Origin: Clarireedia homoeocarpa
Lineage: Eukaryota > Ascomycota > Leotiomycetes > Helotiales > Rutstroemiaceae
Length of the DNA: 64,000 nucleotides
NCBI GenBank assembly: GCA_001465935.1
Contig: LNKV01000022.1
Coordinates: 310,001 to 374,000, forward strand
Reading direction: 5' to 3'
Position 1 is the first letter of the stretch; each line of letters opens with the position of its first letter. The notes beneath the pieces are model-generated. The model was given only the letters and a program-made list of their open reading frames with translations, was not told the DNA's origin and ran no database searches. Shown here piece after piece: positions 45,201 through 57,877 of the stretch. The translations under genes were made by a program, and so were the position numbers.

Positions 45201-47670
45201 TTTAGGAAAGAATAAATGCCTTAAACCTACCTGATGAATGACCTAAACTTGCTGTTGATTTTATGTTCCATGATGTTAATAAATCAACCAGTGCTATTTG
45301 TACAGCAGTCACCAGAGGTTGTGATAGAGCTGCATCATAAACTTGACTAGACTCAGTCGGAGCACGTAAAGATCCTCCACATGATTAGCAGAAGTATTCC
45401 CTTCCCATTAAGCTTATACATACCTTCAATATTCCAATCTGGAGCATTATCGACTATCTTTAAAACCTTGTCCATATAACGAATCGATCTGAGGTAAACA
45501 GGGAAACTATCCATCAGATCCTTTCCCATCTGAGGCCATTGCGCACCCTGACCTACATTGTATCAACAACCAGGCTCCATATAAAAAAACTTAGTTCGTA
45601 GCTTACCAGTGAAGATAAAACCAATTCGAGAATTCTGGGAAGTGGAAGCTTTTGAGACGATTAGATTTTCCACATTAAGACTTTTCGTCATCACATGGTA
45701 GTTGCTTGCAACGATGAATGATCGAGTTAAAAATAATGACCGCCGGCAGCCCAGTGTAAAGGCCAAATCGAGAATATCCCATCGATCTACTTGAGTAGAA
45801 AGAGCTGCAATATTGGCCCTTAAAGTTTTCTCATTATGAGCAGAGAATGGGAGTAGGAAGTAACGCTTTTTCGTACTCGCTGTGTAGATTCCTTTTGCGA
45901 GATTATGAGTAGAATCACTGAAATCATCAGGAATACTGCTCAAGCCATTCTTAAGCTCGTTTTGAAGACTTTCTCCCTTAACCGGTACAGGACTGTTCGA
46001 TTTCTCACTCGCTTTCACGTTGTAAAGTTCATTTAGAACAATATCTGAATGCCCGTTTGAGAGACCATTCGACACACCATTCTTGAGCTCATTCAACTGT
46101 GGTTGAGAAGCGGAGCTGCCATGGCCATTAACCATAGAAGGAATTTTTCTATACAAGGTGTCATCTGCAGCCTCAAGAATGGTGTGTGCATTTGCGCCAC
46201 CATAACCGAATGAGTTGACACTGGCTCGCCGAATAGAGAATTTGGGCCAAGGAGTGCTCTCTTGTACGATACTCAATCGTCCTCCTCGCAAATCCACTAG
46301 TTGCATCTCAATTTTGAATCCTCATTGGGAAAGATAAAACATACCATTAGGGTTAAGAGTCTGAAGCTCTCGGATTGGTGGTATGATGCCTGCTTCCAGA
46401 GATAAGACTGTCTTCATGATACCAATTATACCGCTCACCGCTTCACAGTGGCCCAGATTAGACTTGACCTATAGATCAAGGTTAGAATGCAGGAAGCAGA
46501 AACATAAGACTGATATGATGCTTACAGATCCAATTAGTAATGGGTACTCAGGTGTTCTGTTTGGCCCAAAAACGCGACCAACTGCCTCAACCTCAAGCGG
46601 GTCACCAACGGGAGTACCAGTTCCATGGCACTCGAAATATGATGTCAAGGAGGGGTCAATGTTCCCTGCTCGTTCGTAAGCTCTTCTAATTGCCCATTCT
46701 TGACCATCCGGATCTGGATGGGTGATTCCTCCTGTTCTTCCATTTCTACTCAGAAGTGTTAGGACGATCATATATTAGGATGGTAGCGCTTACGCATTCA
46801 CAGCGGTTGCTCTAATCACAGCTCTAATCGGGTCATTATCTTTTGCGGCTTCTTCCAAGCTTTTGATGTAGAGAACACCTACCCCATCCGCCCTGGCGTA
46901 TCCATCAGCAGAGATATCAAAAGTATGACACTTTGAAGTTTTCGAAACAGCTCTGAGGGCGGATGAGAAAATCTGACATTCAGGCGTAAGAATAAGATTC
47001 GAGCCCCCAACAACAGCGCTAGTACATTCTCCTGATTGAATAGCTGAGCATGCAAGATGCAAGGCATACATGGAACTAGAACAAGCAGTATCGAGTGTGA
47101 GGCTCGGACCCTGAAGATTGAAGAGATAGCTGATCCTGTTGCTCAACAACGCTATTCCTCCGCCCGTAGTTCCATATGGCTCAGGGTATTCTGTATCACG
47201 ATATTGCATGAGCTGGTGGTCGAAATTAAAATTACCAATAAAACAACCTGTCTTCGAGCCAGAGAGTTTTGAAAGTGGGACACCGCTTGACTCGAACGCT
47301 TCATACACGGTTTCTATAAGCTTGCGCTGTGCAGGATCCAAAGAACGAGCTTCTTGAGGGCTTATTCCGAACATGGTATGATCGAAGTTACGCGGGTCGC
47401 CCTTCAGGAAACATCCACCACGCGTATAGAAAGAACCTGGACGTTCAGCATCAGGATGAAACCAGCTATCGATGTTGAGTCGTGAGGGTGGGAAGTCTGA
47501 GTAGGCATCGCCTTTCTTTTGCAGAAAATCCCATAATGCTTCTGGAGTCTCAATATCTTCGTTACCAGATGCCTCTCCAGGCAGCCGACAGCCTTTTCTA
47601 ATCAGTTTACTGCTTAATAGTCAAGTGAATGTAACATACCCATTCCGATGATAGCGATAGGTTTGGCCAT
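39248..47670 (-). CDS. Highly reducing type I polyketide synthase (2,594 aa, 13 exons)
   Basis: Exons: 47670-47640, 47592-46794, 46745-46526, 46468-46345, 46296-45607, 45552-45424, 45374-45231, 45178-44190, 44137-43810, 43748-40752, 40690-40500, 40446-40138, 40081-39248. All introns are GT-AG and the frame closes. Domains: KS with DTACSSS (Cys ~181), ECHGTGTPVGDP and KSNLGHCEAVSG; AT with GHSSGE (~711); DH with DHKLGSDTVFPAAG (~1041) and HPTSLDGAIQL (~1229); methyltransferase with EVGGGTGSAT (~1512); ER-like (~1930-2150) without a normal GGVG loop; KR with GCLGGLGRSF and QANYMASSAF (Tyr kept, usual Asn is Ser); ACP with GIDSM (Ser ~2548). There is no releasing domain. The expected product is a reduced, possibly C-methylated chain, with enoyl reduction doubtful. 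Confidence 0.92.
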
Positions 47671-48722
47671 TTTCAGTGTTTCCCCAGAACAAGCGGCCAT
47701 TTCTTTGGCATATTCAACTATCTGCTAGCACGAGAGGATGGATTGAAGTGAATGATATAAATATTAGGGCATTGCTCAGACATCATCGCAAGGTAGCCAG
47801 CCGTACTAAAGCCCGGGATGAGTACATCTCACAGGTACGGAGAGATGAGAATGCCTATCCATTCTCTCGGCACTGTTTTCTCACCCAATTGCAGGCTTGC
47901 GCATGACGATACCCTTGAACGAGGCTACAGTGTCTGTCAATAATGTGTCAAACAGTAATGTATAATTCCGCATGAGAGGTCGTTCCTCGGCCATGATCAT
48001 GACCACTGCGGGAAATGGTGAGGTACAAAACCGGCCACCGCCTTCTCGGCAGATAAAAAAACTTTGAAGGACTTGTAAGCCTAATCCCCCTGCTGTTGCA
48101 GAATGCCACCCAGATTTCTGTATTTACCGCATTTGACTTATTATTTTACGACTTTGAAACTCTGAGGTTACATATAATATGCCCTGCAAACCACAAAAGG
48201 TTCGGATCTGACATACTGGTAAGCGCTGATGCGGCGAGGAAATCCTGAGGTGTGTCCGCACCTGTATATCAATGGACTGGGACAGACATAAACCGGACTT
48301 AAATAATGCAACTATAGGTTCAGCTCATGTCTTGGTTAAGCATAAATGCGGCGTACATTGTAAGTTACAACAATCGCAACCTAGTAGATTATCCTCTTAA
48401 AGTGCCAAACACTCGCAGGATCGGCAAACAGGGGTAACCTTATTTTGGCTAATCAGATCCCCAGGACTCTCTGGATCTTACATTTTTCTACTTTAATATT
48501 ACATACCTGATCCAGCCAGGTCCCCTAGTATGTACTAAAGTATTTTACCTTCTCTAAAGAGCAGCAGCAATTTAGCCTCCGAGCAGACCAGAGAGCCTAA
48601 AGCGATCTGCGACGGCTCATATAATTCAGAACTTGTCTACAGAATACTTTCTTTTTCTTGTTGAACATCTATATTTATGCCACTCCACAAACTCTAAGTT
48701 AGTTGTTCTAGACGAATTAAGA
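47671..48722. promoter_or_regulatory. Bidirectional promoter region of PKS and receptor genes
   Basis: This ~1.05-kb region separates divergent starts. It contains a perfect palindrome CATGATCATG at 47992-48001 and an imperfect inverted pair AGATCCCCAG / CTGGATCT at 48455-48478. A transcription-factor role for either is inference. No gene lies inside. Confidence 0.45.
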
Positions 48723-50023
48723 ATGCCTTCGGTGTCGCCCTCTACTAATACTGATGGTCAAGATTTAATTCCTAGTGTTATCGCTGCATCTACAGCTTCC
48801 ATTGTGCTCTCTGGACTATTCTTTTTAGGCCGGGTCGCTTCGAGAAAGATCAAACATTTATCGCTGGGTGCTTCGGACTATGTCTTATTATATGGACTTC
48901 TATGTTGTTGGGCATTCGGTGCGATTGACATCTACTGTCAGTTCATCGGCACTTTCAGGGTTTCCTCTCATGCTTGCAGTCACTGACGATAATAGTGACA
49001 AAAATCGGCCTTGGCCAGCACTTGGAGTATGTGGCGAAGAAGGACCCATCACTCTCGCAAGTGAAGCTTATTCTAAAAGTATGTACAGCAGTTGTCACTA
49101 ATTACGAAAAGCTCTAATGTATCGCATAGTTATTCATTGTCTTAGAAGTGTTCTACGACACGGGCCTGATGGCCATCAAGATATCGATCCTCCTCTTCTA
49201 TCGCTCGATCTTTCCGGGGGATAAGTTCCGCCTTGCAACAAATATTCTCATGGGAATCGTGACAGCATGGGTATTGGGTAACCTATTGCCTTCGATTTTT
49301 TCCTGTCGCCCTATCAACGGTTATTGGGATATCGATATGCAACCGCCGCCTATTTGTATCGATAAAACGGCTCTATACGTCAGCGGCGCGACCATTAACA
49401 TTCTAACAGACGTTGCTATTCTTGTTCTTCCGGTGACCAATGTCCTACACCTGCAATTGAACAGAAAATCCAAATTCGCAGTTATATTGTTGTTTCTTCT
49501 TGGGGGACTGTAAGTTCATGCTATTCCTCACGTTTCCTGATTCATACTGATCAAAAAAGTGTCTGTGTGGTAAGCATTTACCGGTTTGTTGTGCTATTCA
49601 GAGCAAAGAGCCCAGATATCACTTGTAAGTTCAAGCTCGGATTCTTTTTCTCCCTTCTAATTATTTCTAGATGAGTTCGCTGGTATCGTGAACTGGAGCG
49701 TCGCCGAACTTGCTACTGCCGTTGCCAGCGCAAGTCTGCCGACTATGCGTCCGCTTATACGAGTCTTAATCCCGCGAGCTCTGAGCACCACCCGTGGTAG
49801 AAACACTGGTGGTTTGACGGATGGCATCAGTAGGAGGACAGAATTACCAGGATCGAAGTTCGAGCGTTTACCAGAGCAGTCACGAACTTACGTTGAATCA
49901 TACCCAGATGCCGATTTGGAAGATGGATTAGGGAAGAGCAATACATCTGGTCAAATCATGATCACGAAGGGGTTTAAACTCACAACCTTTGACAGGAATC
50001 CATCTCCGATCTCTCAGTCGTAG
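48723..50023 (+). CDS. Pth11-like rhodopsin-fold integral membrane protein (364 aa)
   Basis: Five exons: 48723-48936, 48996-49078, 49130-49509, 49560-49624, 49671-50023. The first intron ends at ATAATAG after a CACTGAC branch site, which is the only choice that keeps LTKIGLGQHLEYVAKKDP in frame. Seven hydrophobic segments; family hallmarks are SLGASDYVLLYGLL, FYDTGLMAIKISILLFYRSI, FSCRPINGYWD, INILTDVAILVLPV and WSVAELATAVASASLPTMRP. There is no CFEM domain. Family members are plasma-membrane receptors or unassigned 7TM proteins, often beside metabolite clusters. The cytosolic tail is ~80 residues and Ser/Arg-rich. It is divergent from the PKS. Confidence 0.88.
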
Positions 50024-50920
50024 ATCTGCTAACAACGCCACAGCCAAAAGGCATCCCGATGTATGATAATAATAATTCTCTGGAAGAATGTCTAGAATAT
50101 GTTTATATCCCATTACCATGTCAGCAGATCGGCTGGTTTGTGCCTTGTAAAGTAGAAAGGAAAAGCAAATAGATTTTAAAAACCTGTAGGTTTCAAAAAC
50201 GTCTTGCTGCACTACCCATAATCATCTACGGATCTGTATTGTCTCTTGTTACATAATTTGGTGGCACCATTTCAAAGTCCTAGCAACGACAAAGGCCCTC
50301 AGACGGACCGAGTATCGCAAGGTTACAACCGTCTTCATTTGTCCGTCTAGTTTCCCGCGAAAAGAATTTCCTACATTAGCTCGACATAATCGTTATCGCT
50401 ACCATTTACGAATTTACCCGCACAAATGTATTGGATGCTTCGGGCTGTTCTATCTATCTCAATCAATAGGTATCTCTAAATTCAATCTATTTCAAGCATT
50501 AAAATCCTTCCCGCTGTAGTTTTTTAAGCTAGTAGCTGCGGGGAAGACTAATCCATGGAATATGCTATAAGCTCTTGGCGGACCTCGCTTAAATTGTCCA
50601 ATAGCTAGACGACGCGGGATAGATTTATCTGGGACCAGACAAAACCCAGACTTTTGGGGTGGCCAAATGAGGTAGGGATGGTGAGTTATTCGGAACCTAC
50701 GTGAAATGCACGCAAGGAGCGGCCAGTATGCAGCAGATGTTCGTGGTATTACCCTGTCGCCATGCTCCTTCGCCTGCATATTAGGTTCGTACAAGTACCA
50801 CATTTCATTGTGATTTTGATAAATGCATAGAACATTTTTTGGATCTTTCGAAGCTTCTCTATACGTACCACTTGTGACCGACTTTACATCCCCCTTTTCT
50901 TAATTTGCGCAACCTTTAAT
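50024..50920. other. Intergenic region upstream of the first MFS gene
   Basis: No gene is supported. The last 100 bases include TCATTG, TTTGATAA and CCCCCTTTTC leader-like sequence before ATG 50921. Confidence 0.45.
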
Positions 50921-52381
50921 ATGTCAACTCAAAGTCGCGAGGACTATCCAGAAGACAGAAAGAATCGTGCGGGACATGGAGTGTCAGAAATGAATCGTAG
51001 TGAGAAATATCCCATCGAGCCGACCCTAATGTCAGAGGGTGAAGCAAGCGCAATACCTAATGGCGGTTTCCATGCCTGGTTACAAGTCGCTGGTGCATTT
51101 TTTTTCTACTTCAACTCATGGTAAGTAGTATACACTATCTGAACCAATTCGTTAAAAGGAATTACCGAAGACTAACTCAAAGTTAAAGGGGACTTGTGAA
51201 CACATTTGGAACTTTCGAAACTTATTATATTCGGACGTTTCCGAAGACTCCCTCTGAGATTGCTTGGATTGGTACAACGCAAGGTTTCTTACTTGTACTA
51301 GTGGGTGTCTTCACGGGCAGTTTGCATGATAAAGGTCACTTTCGTTCACTCGTCCTTATAGGTAGTTTTATGATAGTTTTTGGCTTGATGATGCTGTCCC
51401 TCACAAATCATTATTGGCAAGTGTTTCTTGCTCAAGGGCTTTGTATTGGTTTAGGATCTGCTTGCGTCTTTCTACCATCCCTATCGGTGGTAGCAACATA
51501 TTTTAGCACGAAACGTGGGTACGCAATTGGAGTAGTTGTTTCCGGCGGACAGCTTGGTATGCGCACCCGATTTTCTATTGTCGAAATTTCCTTCCAATAC
51601 TGAACTCAAATACACAGGAGGTGTCATCTACCCGATCATGTTTCGTCAGCTACTACCCAGACTCGGGTTCGGATGGACTACGCGAGTGATGGGCTTCATG
51701 GCGCTAGGCCTTCTAGCCATCAGTAATGCTATCATGAAACCACGGGTTTCTCCAAAAACCAAGGGATCTCTTATCGATATCACGGCTTTCAAAGATATGC
51801 GCTACCTCGTTTTTACCCTCGGACTCTTCTTTACATTCATCGGTCTATACCTCCCATTATACTACACTCCCACTTACGGGCTTGTCAAGCTTGGTATGAG
51901 CGTTAACCAGTCATTTTACTTGACAGCAATTACGAATGGGGCTTCTATGGCCGGCGCCATTGTCCCGAATATCATCGGCGACAAATTCGGTTCACTGAAT
52001 TTGATGGTCCCGTGTACTCTCATAACAGGAATACTCGCTTTTGTTTGGGTCGGCGTTCATACTATTCCAGGTCTCCAAGCATTTGTGGCTTTCTACGGCT
52101 TCTTCACCGGTTGCTTGATCTCGCTCCCTAATCCGATTCTTGTGAGCCTGTCACCTAGTTTGCAACAGGTAGGTAGCAGAGTTGGCATGAGCTATGGTAT
52201 CGCGGCATTTGGGTTACTCGTTGGCAGCCCTAGTGGCGGTGCGTTACTTGATCTTGAGACTGGAGACTTCCTCAAGACTCAATCTTTCGGGGGTGCATTT
52301 CTGTTCGGTGGAATGATATTTTTTGTCCTCACGAGATTCCTCATCTACCGACAGAAAAAGCTTACGCGAGTTTCATATTAA
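50921..52381 (+). CDS. MFS transporter, monocarboxylate-porter type (443 aa)
   Basis: Exons 50921-51120, 51189-51556 and 51618-52381. A ~45-residue polar N-terminus precedes IPNGGFHAWLQVAGAFFFYF, NTFGTFETYYIRTFP, SEIAWIGTTQGFLLVLVG, the conserved YFSTKRGYAIGVVVSGGQLGG segment and twelve hydrophobic segments. NIIGDKFG matches the inter-domain loop motif. These are features of the fungal MCT family, which moves small organic acids or cluster products across the plasma membrane. It lies tail-to-tail (117 bp) with a second carrier of the same family. The substrate cannot be read from sequence. Confidence 0.88.
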
Positions 52382-52498
52382 AGATTTGCTGAATGCAGTC
52401 TCGGAGCTGGGGTATACATCCAGGTGCGCCGAATCCATATCTGTAGAAAATAGAAAAGTGGTTTAGAAAAGCTAATACAATTTCTTTCAAACGAGTTA

Positions 52499-53948
52499 TC
52501 AAAATTGTTTCAACGCAAACCCGACCTTCACAGCTCGAGCTGCGACGAATAAAGCAGTACCAACAACCATTGTTACCCCACAGAAAACCTGCAAGTACTG
52601 AAACTCGCCGTGTTTGCGTGTTACCAGCGCCCCTGCAATCGGGCTTCCCGTAAGTGCTGCAACAGAGACTATCAGATAGACTGTGCCTGTGCGAACCCCA
52701 ATCTGTCTAATCTCAGATATCTGGCCAATCACAGCTGGCCCAAGAGATACGAAGGCTCCTGAAAAAAATCCGTAAAAGCCAGCAAATATCAAGATTGGGA
52801 TGTTGCCTCTAGAAGGAAGCCACAGTGCCAACACAATTATAGATGAAAGCGCTGTAGTCAGAATCATGATATTGAATCGGCCAACTCTATCAGCGATGAT
52901 GCCTGGGATGATACGCCCGAATAGACTACTTAGTTTAGCCTCAATCACTCTGAAACAGGAGGGGTAGTTGTAGGACTTACCTTGCAGCATTGAGAATTGG
53001 TATCAGGTAATTAGATAAGTCGTTCGACATACCCTCAGACTGACCTTGTAGAATCAGGAAATTGAACGGTAAGAACGTCCCAAAGAAGAAAAAGAAGCTA
53101 GCTAGAGCCACCAAAAGAAATGCAGGTTCTTTGAGAGGAATCATGAACTCGATGAGTGTGAAAGGTTTCCTGCTATGGGGAAGCCGTGATCTGATTGTTG
53201 CATTTGCAATAACGAGCAAGCCTAGTATTATGAATGCGACGACTCGCATCGTCCATCCAAAGCCGATTTGCGGGATCAATTTGTTAACCATTATAGGTAA
53301 GATGATGCCACCCAAAGATGAACCAGACGCAATGATGCCCATGGCTGTGGCCCGCTTCTTCATAAACCACGTAGAAACCGAATTCATTGAAGCATAGAAT
53401 ACAGCACTTGCCCCTGCGGAGCTACAGATGCTTTGTGCTAAGAAAAATTGGTAATATTTAGAAGATATTGAAGTCATCATGAGGCCAAAAACGTGGAGAA
53501 GTGATCCCAGTAGCATGAGATAGCGGGGCCCAAAACTATCGAATATCTTGCCGTAAATCCAGCCACCCGCAAAAAGCATGAAGATCTCTGTAGAAGGGAT
53601 CCAAGCCACTGTTGAAGTGCTGTAATGGGAGAGTTGATTTTTCTGATAGTACTCTTGGAAAACGCCAACACTATTCATCCAGCCGAAAGTGACGAAAAAT
53701 CCACACCATCCACCTAGAACGACCAGCCATGCGTCGAGACCACCATCTGGTGAAGGTGGTAGAGGCGCTTGAGGCATCGATATGTCGGCGGGGTCGGGTT
53801 TTGGAGAGGCATTTGAGGTTTGCGTGGGCTCAAAAGACTTCTGGCTGTCCTTGCGTTCAGATCCATCACCTTCGTCAGAAGGTATACTTTTCTCTTTGAA
53901 GCTAGATGGTGGTTTCTCTGAAGTCGTTTGAGATTCTTTAGGATCCAT
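52499..53948 (-). CDS. MFS transporter, monocarboxylate-porter type (465 aa)
   Basis: Exons 53948-52981 and 52928-52499, joined by a 52-nt intron (GTAAGT...GGCTAAAC...AG). A ~70-residue Ser/Pro/Lys-rich N-terminus leads into SPDGGLDAWLVVLGGWCGFF, MNSVGVFQEYYQKNQLSHYS, STVAWIPSTEIFMLFAGG, WFMKKRATAMGIIASGSSLGG and GRIIPGIIADRVGRFN. Twelve helices are visible. The family resemblance to the 50.9-kb gene is clear, but the two have diverged in many positions, so they are not a recent duplication. Confidence 0.88.
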
Positions 53949-54659
53949 CTTGTGGAGAGTGAAATTCAGAGTCTTGAGTATTTCGTTTCGTCGTAGTGTA
54001 TCGAAAAACTCAGTAAGAAGACTGTCGTCCGATGTCTCGAGAGTAGTGCTGACACTATGACAAAATTGTAGTTGTTTTCCTTAAACAAAAAGGAATATCG
54101 TTGAATATGGAATTGAGCTTACGTGGAAAGAAACTGCCGAAATCCGGTCTTGCAAGGAAATTAAGCAGCCAGGCTCACCAGGCAATATGCAAGTACGTAA
54201 ATGCGATCCTATGAATTTACTTCATATGGAGGCTCACCCGCATTTAATTGATTAGGGTGGTGTAGTGCTCATTTACGCTGTTGGACCGGTGGAAGCTGAA
54301 TGCTGCATGCAGAATTTATTCTGCCAATGGTATGTAAAGGTACTCCTTAACATTTTGGTCAGACTCGGTAAATTTGTCACACGAGTCGGGATTCATAATA
54401 TAGCCCCATTGGATGGCTCGGAAGATGTCATCTATTTACCGTTACACTTGCGGCGCAGCTTCCTAAGTCTGGTTTTTGGCTGGTCCACTAAGTCCGCGAT
54501 ATGCCCTAAATCCATTACATTCGGGTTAGGAAAGTAATGTCACATCAACTGGGTAGTTTCGGTGAGAGTTCAAATCGCCCATCACTGTTTCCATATATTG
54601 CTGCACAATCTTATCACTCAACCCACCCCGCCGCACCCCACGCCCATCACACGAACAAA
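53949..54659. other. Divergent promoter region, MFS carrier / Fe(II) oxygenase
   Basis: A ~700-bp spacer separates divergent starts. No gene is supported. The end is rich in CACCCC and CATCAC pyrimidine runs, a typical leader before ATG 54660. Confidence 0.4.
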
Positions 54660-55854
54660 ATGCCTTCTGCCATCGATAACTACGAAGAGTACTATCCAGT
54701 CGCCTTTCCCAACGATGTCCCAACTATTCCCCTTGCTAGGATTTCTATTGCGAAATTGCTAAGTGGTGATGAAGAGGAGGCAAAAACGCTGTTTCATGTC
54801 TGTTCAAACGAGGGTTTCTTTTACCTCGATCTGAATACCGAGCCTAAAGGTCAAAACTTCTCAAATAAAGCACAGAAGCTTCACCATGTTGCCAAAGATG
54901 TCTTTCAAAATGTTTCTATCGATGATAAGTTATCATTTATACCCACTGATAGCTCTGGGCATCTAGATACAGGGTAAGTACTATCCCCCAGTGAATAAGT
55001 AGTATACTAAAATGCCTCAGCTACAAATGCACAAGTCTTGACAAAGACCGGAACCCGGATAGAGTTGAGTTTTTAAATGTAAGATTGTTCTCAAGAATAG
55101 CAAGATATATTTTATAAGAGTACGTTAGCTAAGTTGTATCGAATAGATATCTCACTACGGGCTACTTTGCGAGCCTGAAAAATACACTCTCCCACCTTGG
55201 TTGAGCAAACATGAAGATCTCTATCGATCTTTCATAGAGGATGGCAACTGGATTGCGAATATAATTTTCACCATCTTGGAGAAAGAGTTGCACTTGTCAC
55301 CAGGTACTCTTACAAGCATTCACCAAACGAAAGACGCATCAGGAGATTTCCTACGTATGCTTCACTACCCAGCCCCAAAAGACGGGAAGCCTCTAAGCAA
55401 AGCTCCGACCCCATCTCACACTGATGCAACTAGTATCACCTTACTCTTCAACTGGCAAGGCGGATTACAGATTACCAAAGCTAGAGCCGCGGGCGAGAGC
55501 AAAGTTGATGTAGAGGACATTGATAAGGAGTCAGAAGATAGTTGGTACTACATAAAGCCTGAGCCTGGACATGTGATTGTCAATCTAGGTGATACAATGG
55601 TAGTACTCACAAATGGAGTGCTCAAATCGGGCAAACATCGCGTGGTTACACCCCCAGGTCCGCAAGGAAAATTCAATAGGTACAGTGTGCTTACGAATGC
55701 AAGACCGAAGAATGATACTTTGATGAGGAGCTTGAAGAGTGATATAATTCCTCCTGAGAGTGAGGAGAAGTTGGCAGAGGAACCTTTGACTGCGTTGGAG
55801 TGGTCAGTAAGGAAGGTTCGGGCTATCCTCGCTAGGGCTTCAGCTTCATCATAA
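54660..55854 (+). CDS. Fe(II)/2-oxoglutarate oxygenase, isopenicillin-N-synthase-like (359 aa)
   Basis: Exons 54660-54973, 55021-55078 and 55147-55854. The N-terminus (VPTIPLARISIAKLLSGD, then CSNEGFFYLDLN) is the DIOX_N type. The iron site is complete: HTD in PSHTDATSITLLF, the distal His in SGKHRVVTP and the co-substrate Arg in NRYSV. These residues indicate an active oxygenase using Fe(II) and probably 2-oxoglutarate. Next to a PKS it is a good candidate for hydroxylating or desaturating the polyketide. It lies 97 bp from the convergent Myb gene. Confidence 0.9.
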
Positions 55855-55951
55855 TCCGCCTGGCAATGTATAGTTGGAGAAATGACAAGATAATATTGTA
55901 TATAATCTACCGCAGCTATCCTGGTATTCCTAGTTGTTTTCTTGGCACCAC

Positions 55952-56865
55952 TCAAGCTTCTTTATCCTCGCTCGTGGGAGAATGTGTATAAACTCTAACT
56001 TCACTTCCACAACTTTGGACTTGTTCGAACCTGCGGATTGCGTAAGTGAACTAGCAATAGGAACATATCAAGCTGGCCACTCATTAGGTAGCGCAAGGAA
56101 ACATGAAGATAGAATATGAAACTCACCTGTTCTTCGCTGCGATCGGTGTCCGATTAAAGAAATATCGCTCAACAATCTCTGTCCACTTTCTGCCGTGCAT
56201 TTGCACTGCTAATCGAAGAGTTTCGTCCTAAGATGAAACATTAGTGAGCTTTAGTGAATGAACCTATTATTATCACCTCCTTCAACGACCAGCGCTCATG
56301 ACTGATGTTCGGGTTTGCAGTCTCATGCCACCTTCGGGAGCATTCTATTTACGCAGTGAATTAGCATCTTATCTGTCAAGAAACTAATATGAATGATGAC
56401 CCACGATCCGGTTGCCTGCCTCCAACGACCTTAGCAACATCGGCCCAACTGCATTAAACGCACATTAGCGCATGAACCTTTCCCACTAGTGATAGGAGAC
56501 GAGATTTACCGGTATCCTAAATTCTGGACCGCATCTAGCAACCTGGCATCCTCATCTTTGCTCCACCGCCCCTTTTTGGGCTTGAGAGAAAGGTTATACA
56601 CCCATCGCTTTCGGCAATCTTTATTATTGCGACCAGGCACTTGAGCCGCAACCTCGTGCCAGTTAATATTCTCGTCACCTGTAACCTTGCGATTAGTGGA
56701 AATTGAAACATTTAAGCTTGCTAAACTTGTGTGCTTACCTTGTAATATCATAGCCTCTTGGAGAAGATTGTCATCTTCCAGTGTCCAACGATTCGGTGGC
56801 TTTATGCTCTTTTTTGGAGAGCTTCCGGCCGCTTCATTTTTGGGCGTTGATGGTGTTTCAGCCAT
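55952..56865 (-). CDS. Three-repeat Myb/SANT protein (195 aa, 6 exons)
   Basis: Exons 56865-56739, 56678-56510, 56448-56405, 56344-56277, 56227-56127 and 56030-55952; all junctions are GT-AG and the frame closes. Three Myb-type repeats are visible: PPNRWTLEDDNLL...NKDCRKRWVYNL, KKGRWSKDEDARLLDAV...PDQCSRRWHETAN and ERWSLKEDETLRLAV...IAAKNRFEQV. Each keeps the spaced Trp pattern, some with Tyr/Phe at the third position. It is probably a nuclear DNA-binding protein. Its place beside the cluster allows a regulatory role, which is inference. The protein is almost entirely Myb repeats, with no activation domain. Confidence 0.85.
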
Positions 56866-57877
56866 CGAATCAAGCTTTGTACACGGTAACACAGTGTAAC
56901 GTACTTCAACTTCATAGAGAAAAGTTAAGCAATTTTAAGTTGCAGACGATAGAGAGAAATAATTCGCTTAGCTTTGCCATGTTCTTGCATTGTCCTTGTG
57001 CAACGTCGCAACTGTAGGATGACGAGCTGAACCTATACTGCCGGGACTACTTCGTACCTACATAGAATGAATGATACATGCCGAGGCTTAGTCGTGGCAC
57101 ACCCAATATGAAGTTACTACTAACTTATATATAACTAAATATCAACAACTTATTATATTTTTATTTTTGTTTATTATTATTATTATCATCATTTGGTTTA
57201 TTACAGATTAACATGTAGATTTGCTTTTCACTAAATAGTATTATTACAGTTAACTGTTTGCGCAGCATAAATTGAACTACAGGGAAGAGCGTTGAACGTT
57301 GCATGGAACGGTATGCAGGGGGGGGCTCTGCTTTTAGACTTTCCGAATTCTCGTTTGCAATTTTTATCCTTTCAACGACATCAACAAAATGTACAATTGG
57401 ACGAACTGTAGTTCAACCTAAGCTAATAAAGATTCCGCTTCATCTTCGGCAGTGGTTTCCCTCTCTAGTAACGTGCTTCCATTTGCTGCTGATTTGATTT
57501 TGAGTGAATGTATGCAGCATATATTATGCGCATCCTGATTTGCAAGCTTCAAGGTCTTACTTGCTTCACCCGAAGGTGGCAGGTAGCACAGAAGTCACAG
57601 TGGCTCAGCTAGAAGCAATGGGAGAGCCTCGTTTTGCATAGCCGCATTCGGATTTTCCTGATTGATTTGCTTTCAAAAATTATGAATCTGTATTGAAGAT
57701 ACCAGTCTGCATCGAAACAGCTCGCTCTCATCTTCTCGTTTCTTGGTAAATCTGTGCGGATTGAACACAGTCTTGTTCTTGGCGTCTCGAACTTCTCTTC
57801 CAGCCTTGATACATTCTCTATACTCGAAATCATTCCGTCAAATATTCTCTCTGTACTCATCGTTGTTATCGATCATT
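56866..57877. other. Intergenic, AT-rich in the middle
   Basis: No gene seen. About 57110-57260 is TTATTATTAT-rich. The 3' part leads into the STAND-like gene with a pyrimidine-rich leader (TCTCTCTGTACTC). Confidence 0.5.

Noticed and set aside
53062..53397. Plus-strand frame inside the second MFS gene
   Set aside because: It is antisense to conserved transporter helices and has no independent signal.
54537..54590. tRNA-like B box (GAGTTCAAATCG)
   Set aside because: No matching A box, acceptor stem or anticodon arm could be drawn.
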